The notes below the pieces were generated by a model. The model saw nothing but the letters and a program-made list of their open reading frames with translations, searched no databases and had not been told where the DNA came from. From UBA2387 sp019454665 (lineage in GTDB: Bacteria; Armatimonadota; Fimbriimonadia; Fimbriimonadales; Fimbriimonadaceae): a stretch of 64,000 nucleotides of DNA. Position 1 is the first letter of the stretch; each line of letters begins with the position of its first letter. Shown here piece by piece: positions 60,511 through 64,000 of the stretch. The position numbers and the translations under genes were made by a program. The stretch lies in assembly GCA_045862995.1 (NCBI GenBank), contig BTVX01000013.1, forward strand, positions 1 to 64,000, given 5' to 3'.

Positions 60511-61682
60511 ACCTCCGAGAAGACCTCAAAGCCTATCTGGACGGCGAACTGTCGCCCCAGCGGATGGAAGAAATCCGAGCCGCCCTCGAAGCCGATCCCG
60601 CGCTGCGCGAGGAGTTGGAGTTCATGAGACTGATGGGTTTTGAAATCAAGCGTATGGCGGCGGAGCCGCACGTCACCGGTGTCGAGGGCGCGTTGGGTCG
60701 CCTCAGGGGCTTCCGGTGGCCCTCGTTCGTCCGAGACCGGCGATGGGTGCTCGCGGGCAGCGCACTGACCGTCTGCGTGGCGGTCGTTGCCGTCTCGCAG
60801 TTCTCGGGTCGTCTGGCCCGAGATTCGGATGCAACCGCTTCGATCCCCGCAAGTGGTGGACTCGCGTTCGAAGGCATGGAAGCGAAGCGACCTTTGGAAC
60901 TGCACGAGGCGGAAGCCATGCAGATGGACAAGGGCCGATCCGGTTTGAACGGCGCCATGCCCGAGTCCGTAGTGCCCGGAAACGTCGGAGGAGGCGCCAT
61001 CCCCGCGCCGATCCCGCAGATGGTCATCCAAACGGCCGACCTCAGCGTCACCGTCCCCTCGGCCCGTGAAGCCCTTATTGCGGCGCGGCGCATCGCGACG
61101 GGCCTGGGCGGGTTCGTCGAAAGCAGCAGCCACAGCCAGCAGCAGCAGGGCCTGCCTTACGCCCACCTCGGCATCCGCGTGCCCGCCAAACAATTCGAAA
61201 CCGCCCTCGACCAACTTGGAGCGCTGGGCGAGGTCGTGACCCTGAACACGTCGGGCCAAGACGTCACCGAACAGGTGGTGGACGTCCAAGCCCGCATCAA
61301 GACGATGAAGGCCGAGGAGGAGCAGTACCGCCTGATCCTCTCGCGAGCCAACAAGATCGGCGAAATCCTCGAGGTGAAGTCGCGGCTCGACCAAGTGCGC
61401 CAAGAGATCGAGAGCCTGCAGGCGCGGTACCAGTACCTGAGCAGCCAGGCCTCCTACTCGACGATCACGGCCACGTTCAGCGAGAAGCAGACCCTAGACA
61501 AGCCCGAGGCGCCGAAGGACTGGGCCAACGACTCGTGGACCAACGCCGTGCGCGGCCTGACGGCCGTCGGCCGCTGGCTGGGCGAATGGGCCATCCGCGT
61601 GTTCGTGTTCGCCCCGATCTGGCTGCCCATCCTGGGCATCGGTTGGTGGCTCTCCCGCCGCGCCCGCCCCAAGTCTCCGTAA
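60507..61682 (+). CDS. Membrane anti-sigma factor fused to DUF4349
   Basis: The 391-residue protein begins with an anti-sigma-type helical domain (LREDLKAYLDGELSPQRMEE, residues about 1-50) that lacks the usual zinc-binding His and Cys. A membrane helix follows at about 77-96 (WVLAGSALTVCVAVVAVSQF). The extracytoplasmic part contains DUF4349 at about 170-330: VIQTADLSVTVPSAREALIA, LGIRVPAKQFETALDQLGAL, a coiled coil (VDVQARIKTMKAEEEQYRLI) and SYSTITATFSE. A second membrane helix lies near the C-terminus (VFVFAPIWLPILGIGWWL). It probably holds the sigma factor inactive and senses an envelope signal. Confidence 0.87.
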   Translation: MNLREDLKAYLDGELSPQRMEEIRAALEADPALREELEFMRLMGFEIKRMAAEPHVTGVEGALGRLRGFRWPSFVRDRRWVLAGSALTVCVAVVAVSQFSGRLARDSDATASIPASGGLAFEGMEAKRPLELHEAEAMQMDKGRSGLNGAMPESVVPGNVGGGAIPAPIPQMVIQTADLSVTVPSAREALIAARRIATGLGGFVESSSHSQQQQGLPYAHLGIRVPAKQFETALDQLGALGEVVTLNTSGQDVTEQVVDVQARIKTMKAEEEQYRLILSRANKIGEILEVKSRLDQVRQEIESLQARYQYLSSQASYSTITATFSEKQTLDKPEAPKDWANDSWTNAVRGLTAVGRWLGEWAIRVFVFAPIWLPILGIGWWLSRRARPKSP

Positions 61683-61813
61683 CGGGCGGCGAACAAGCAC
61701 GGCCTGCCGGGCAGAGACAGTCGTTCGCAGTCACGAAAGGCAGTCGAGCCCGGTCAGGCGGTGGCCACGTCCTTGGCAGGCGTCCCGGGCCGACGCCGCT
61801 CTGTTTCCGCCGT

Positions 61814-62461
61814 TCAGAGTTCTTTGAGGAACACGTTCCGGAACCAGAGCGTGTTGCCGTGGTTCTGCAATTCGATCTGGCCGCTCGGGTAGATGGGCTT
61901 GTCGCGCTCCCAGTAGTTCTCCATCACCACGTTGTCGGTGACCAGCTTCCCGTTCAGCCAGATGCTCACGCGTTCGCCGCGCATCACGATGCGGAACGTG
62001 TTCCACTCGCCGATGGGCTTGTCGGCCTTCACGATCGGGTTCGAGGGGTTGCGCTGGTTGTTGTAAAGCCCGCCCGAGCCGAGCTCGTTGTCCCAAATCT
62101 GCACCTGCGGCGCGCCGCGCAGGTAGATGCCGCTGTCGCCGCCCTTGAGGATCTTCCAATCCACCCACAGTTCGAAGTCGCCGTAGTCCTTGGCGGTGCA
62201 CAAGCTGTCGCCCTTGCCGTCGAACACCAGCGTGCCGTCCTCCACCTTCCAGTGGGCGCGCATCTTCTGGTCGGCGTTCGCCTGCTCGCTGGCCAGCGTC
62301 TCGGCGTTCATCTTCGCCCGCTGGGGCGGCGAGGCGACCAGCCCCTTCCATCCCGAGAGGTCTCGCCCGTTGAACAGGGCGACGAAACCCTTCGGGGGCT
62401 CGTTGAGGGGTTGGCCCTGCACGAGCAAGGCGAGGGCGACAAGGGCGACCATGGCCCCCAT
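61814..62461 (-). CDS. Secreted DUF1080 (3-keto-disaccharide hydrolase-like) protein
   Basis: The 215-residue protein has a signal peptide (MGAMVALVALALLVQG). The DUF1080 features are FVALFNGRDLSGWKGL, DYGDFELWVDWKILKGGDSG, IYLRGAPQVQIWDNELGSGG and GQIELQNHGNTLWFRNVFLK. It is expected to act outside the cytoplasm on a sugar-containing substrate. It is a paralogue of the gene at 26444-27163, which has no signal peptide. It lies 14 bases downstream of the membrane-protein gene at 62476-62916. Confidence 0.9.
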   Translation of the reverse strand: MGAMVALVALALLVQGQPLNEPPKGFVALFNGRDLSGWKGLVASPPQRAKMNAETLASEQANADQKMRAHWKVEDGTLVFDGKGDSLCTAKDYGDFELWVDWKILKGGDSGIYLRGAPQVQIWDNELGSGGLYNNQRNPSNPIVKADKPIGEWNTFRIVMRGERVSIWLNGKLVTDNVVMENYWERDKPIYPSGQIELQNHGNTLWFRNVFLKEL

Positions 62462-62475
62462 TGTACGCGAAGCGG

Positions 62476-62916
62476 TCAGGCCTTCGACTTCATGCGGTAC
62501 ACGACGAACACCCCCGCCAGACCCACCAGCACGTGGCCGATCGCGACTGGGACGGGCGTCACCGACTTCTCGGCGGCATCCATCGGCGTGATGTTGGCCG
62601 GTCGCGGCTCGGAAGACGGTTGCGTCGTGGCCGACATGGCCACGGTCATAACGCCCAACACGCCGACCAGCCCCATCAGCCAGAGCAAGGGCTTGGCTTG
62701 CTTCGCGACGGCGAAACAGACCCATCCGCCCGCCAGCGCGGCCACCAGACCCGCGACAAGGCTCAGGCCGCTCCACAGGTCGGAAGGCACCCACGAGCCG
62801 GGGGCGCTGTAGATGGCCTCGGTGCCCAGGGCCATCATGATCCCCGTGTACAGGGTCATCACCAGAATCACCATCACGACGTAGCCGAGAATCACGGAGA
62901 GCACGTTCTTGAACAT
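62476..62916 (-). CDS. Four-helix membrane protein of unknown function
   Basis: The 146-residue protein has four predicted membrane helices: VLSVILGYVVMVILVMTLYT, LSLVAGLVAALAGGWVCFAV, PLLWLMGLVGVLGVMTVAMS and IGHVLVGLAGVFVVY. I do not recognise the family. ATG at 62916 was chosen because it begins the first helix. It lies just downstream of tRNA-Gly on the same strand. Confidence 0.75.
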   Translation of the reverse strand: MFKNVLSVILGYVVMVILVMTLYTGIMMALGTEAIYSAPGSWVPSDLWSGLSLVAGLVAALAGGWVCFAVAKQAKPLLWLMGLVGVLGVMTVAMSATTQPSSEPRPANITPMDAAEKSVTPVPVAIGHVLVGLAGVFVVYRMKSKA

Positions 62917-62976
62917 GGGTTCACACCTCGATGGGATACCGACGAACGGGCCGGCAAAGTTTCGACAGGGGAGGGC

Positions 62977-63051
<75 letters not shown>

Positions 63052-63100
63052 AGGCAGACCTCCAGACGTTACCCCAAGCCGCCGCAGGTATGTTAGGGGG

Positions 63101-63763
63101 GTGCGCCGCGCCTTCACCCTGATCGAACTTCTGGTCGTCATCGCCATCATCGCCATCATCGCCGCGATGCTGTTCCCCGTGTACGCCCAGGCCAAGGAGT
63201 CGGCCAAGCGGGCCACATGCATCAGCAACCTGCGCCAACTCGCCATCGGCATGAAGCTCTACGCCGCGGACGACGACGACCGCACGATGCCCAGCGCCTA
63301 CATGACCGCGACCGGCGTGACGTACTGGAACGAACTCATCAACCCCTACGTCAAGAGCACCGATGTGTGGCATTGCCCGAGTTCGTCGCTCTCCAAAGTC
63401 GACGCCAACATCGGCTCGATCTCGACCCACTACGGCTACAACGCCTTCTATCTGACGGGGCTGCTCACCGACTTTTCGAACGTGTTCGAGCAATCGCCCG
63501 TGTCCGAATCGGCCGTGGAGTTCCCGAGCGAAACGGTGAACCTGGTGGACTCCAAGGCCTCGGTCGAGGGCAGTTGGTGCGGCGACGACGGTCGCTACGT
63601 GCTGCCTCCCTCGCTGGACGACGCCGAGTGCTGGGGCCGCCCGAACTGGCTGCATACGCAAAAGGCGAACGTGCTGTGGCTGGACATCCACGCGACGTCC
63701 CGATCGCTGGGCTCGCTCTACCAGAGCCAAGACCCTGTGGACCGCTGGTTCGACCTGCGCTAG
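63101..63763 (+). CDS. Prepilin-type N-terminal methylation domain protein
   Basis: The 220-residue protein starts at GTG 63101 with a three-residue leader MRR and AFTLIELLVVIAIIAIIAAM, then LFPVYAQAKESAKRATCISN and LRQLAIGMKLYAADDDDRTM. It is a close relative of the gene at 39168-40103 in the first 60 residues and different afterwards. The C-terminal ANVLWLDIHATSRS corresponds to the usual DG-H element. A type IV pilus-like filament or surface role is likely. Confidence 0.92.
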   Translation: MRRAFTLIELLVVIAIIAIIAAMLFPVYAQAKESAKRATCISNLRQLAIGMKLYAADDDDRTMPSAYMTATGVTYWNELINPYVKSTDVWHCPSSSLSKVDANIGSISTHYGYNAFYLTGLLTDFSNVFEQSPVSESAVEFPSETVNLVDSKASVEGSWCGDDGRYVLPPSLDDAECWGRPNWLHTQKANVLWLDIHATSRSLGSLYQSQDPVDRWFDLR

Positions 63764-63821
63764 CGGGCGGAGACGCGAACCAACCCGCAACTACCCGACC
63801 CAGTAACATAGCCACGACGCG

Positions 63822-64000
63822 ATGAACGCCTCACCCGCCGAACGAGCCGCTTGGCTGCGAACCGAACTCGAACGCCACAACCACCTGTACTATGTCCTCG
63901 ACGAGCCCGTGATTTCGGACAGCGAGTGGGACGCCATGTTCCGGGAGTTGGTCGAGATCGAGGCGAGCCACCCCGAACTCGCGACGCCCGATTCGCCCAC
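63822..64000 (+). CDS. ligA: NAD-dependent DNA ligase, N-terminal fragment cut by the window edge
   Basis: The 59 visible codons read MNASPAERAAWLRTELERHN, then HLYYVLDEPVISDSEWDAMF and RELVEIEASHPELATPDSPT. This is the Ia domain of LigA, which binds the nicotinamide end of NAD (the H-x-Y-Y-V-L-D pattern). The rest lies beyond the window. Confidence 0.93.
   Translation, partial: MNASPAERAAWLRTELERHNHLYYVLDEPVISDSEWDAMFRELVEIEASHPELATPDSP

Overview
The window is a GC-rich (roughly 60-65 % by eye) chromosomal segment that most resembles a Fimbriimonadia-type member of the Armatimonadota. The clues are two prepilin-like proteins with the leader FTLIELLVVIAIIAI followed by AAMLFPVYAQAK, DUF1080 proteins, Tat-exported Gfo/Idh/MocA oxidoreductases, a PEP-CTERM protein, and short, mostly monocistronic or two-gene transcription units. 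This is inference from gene style; no rRNA is present to settle it. GTG and TTG starts are common, and many adjacent genes overlap by ATGA, GTGA or TTGA.

Layout. 1-8.4 kb: housekeeping genes (aminotransferase, rnc, a cupin protein, gatB, a TPR protein, pyrE, a geranylgeranyl-reductase-like flavoprotein, an exported oxidoreductase). 8.4-15.2 kb: an accessory block with an OLD-family nuclease, kbl, an HNH nuclease, a DUF262/DUF1524 (GmrSD-like) nuclease with a small upstream gene, a hairpin array and a lone RHH-type protein. 15.5-20.1 kb: PEP-CTERM protein, transglutaminase, nucleotidyltransferase, P-loop kinase-like protein, ferritin and GNAT acetyltransferase. 20.1-30.5 kb: a second accessory block with an AAA ATPase plus leucine-rich-repeat pair (NLR/STAND-like), a two-gene type II restriction-modification system beside tRNA-Ala, a HisKA-receiver-adenylate cyclase protein, and a frameshifted HD phosphohydrolase with a YwgA-like partner. 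30.8-37.9 kb: mvaB, then a run of minus-strand genes down to lepB. 38-41.5 kb: oxidoreductase, prepilin, small lipoprotein and an unusual twin-CX3C lipoprotein. 41.7-48.7 kb: thioesterase-tpiA, OsmC, M28 peptidase, nadB, rarA. 48.8-50.2 kb: an AT-richer methyltransferase-AlkB pair. 50.2-56.4 kb: tRNA-Arg, a DUF6265 protein, a four-helix-bundle/zinc-finger gene flanked by direct repeats, a PhyH dioxygenase, a truncated GH95 gene and a saccharopine-dehydrogenase-like gene. 56.6-61.7 kb: a run of secreted paralogues including a pseudo-caspase, then an ECF sigma factor with a membrane anti-sigma/DUF4349 fusion. 61.8-64 kb: DUF1080, a membrane protein, tRNA-Gly, a second prepilin and the start of ligA.

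The observations best worth following up are: the AAA/LRR pair as a split NLR-like module; a lipoprotein whose eight C-terminal cysteines are spaced 4-18-4-4-4-18-4; a caspase-fold protein whose catalytic Cys position is Phe, set among secreted paralogues; the four-helix-bundle gene between near-identical repeats; and the methyltransferase/AlkB pair. At least five separate candidate genome-defence or nucleic-acid-cleaving loci lie between 9 and 30.5 kb, interleaved with housekeeping genes rather than in one compact island. No rRNA, CRISPR array, transposase, integrase or phage structural gene was seen.
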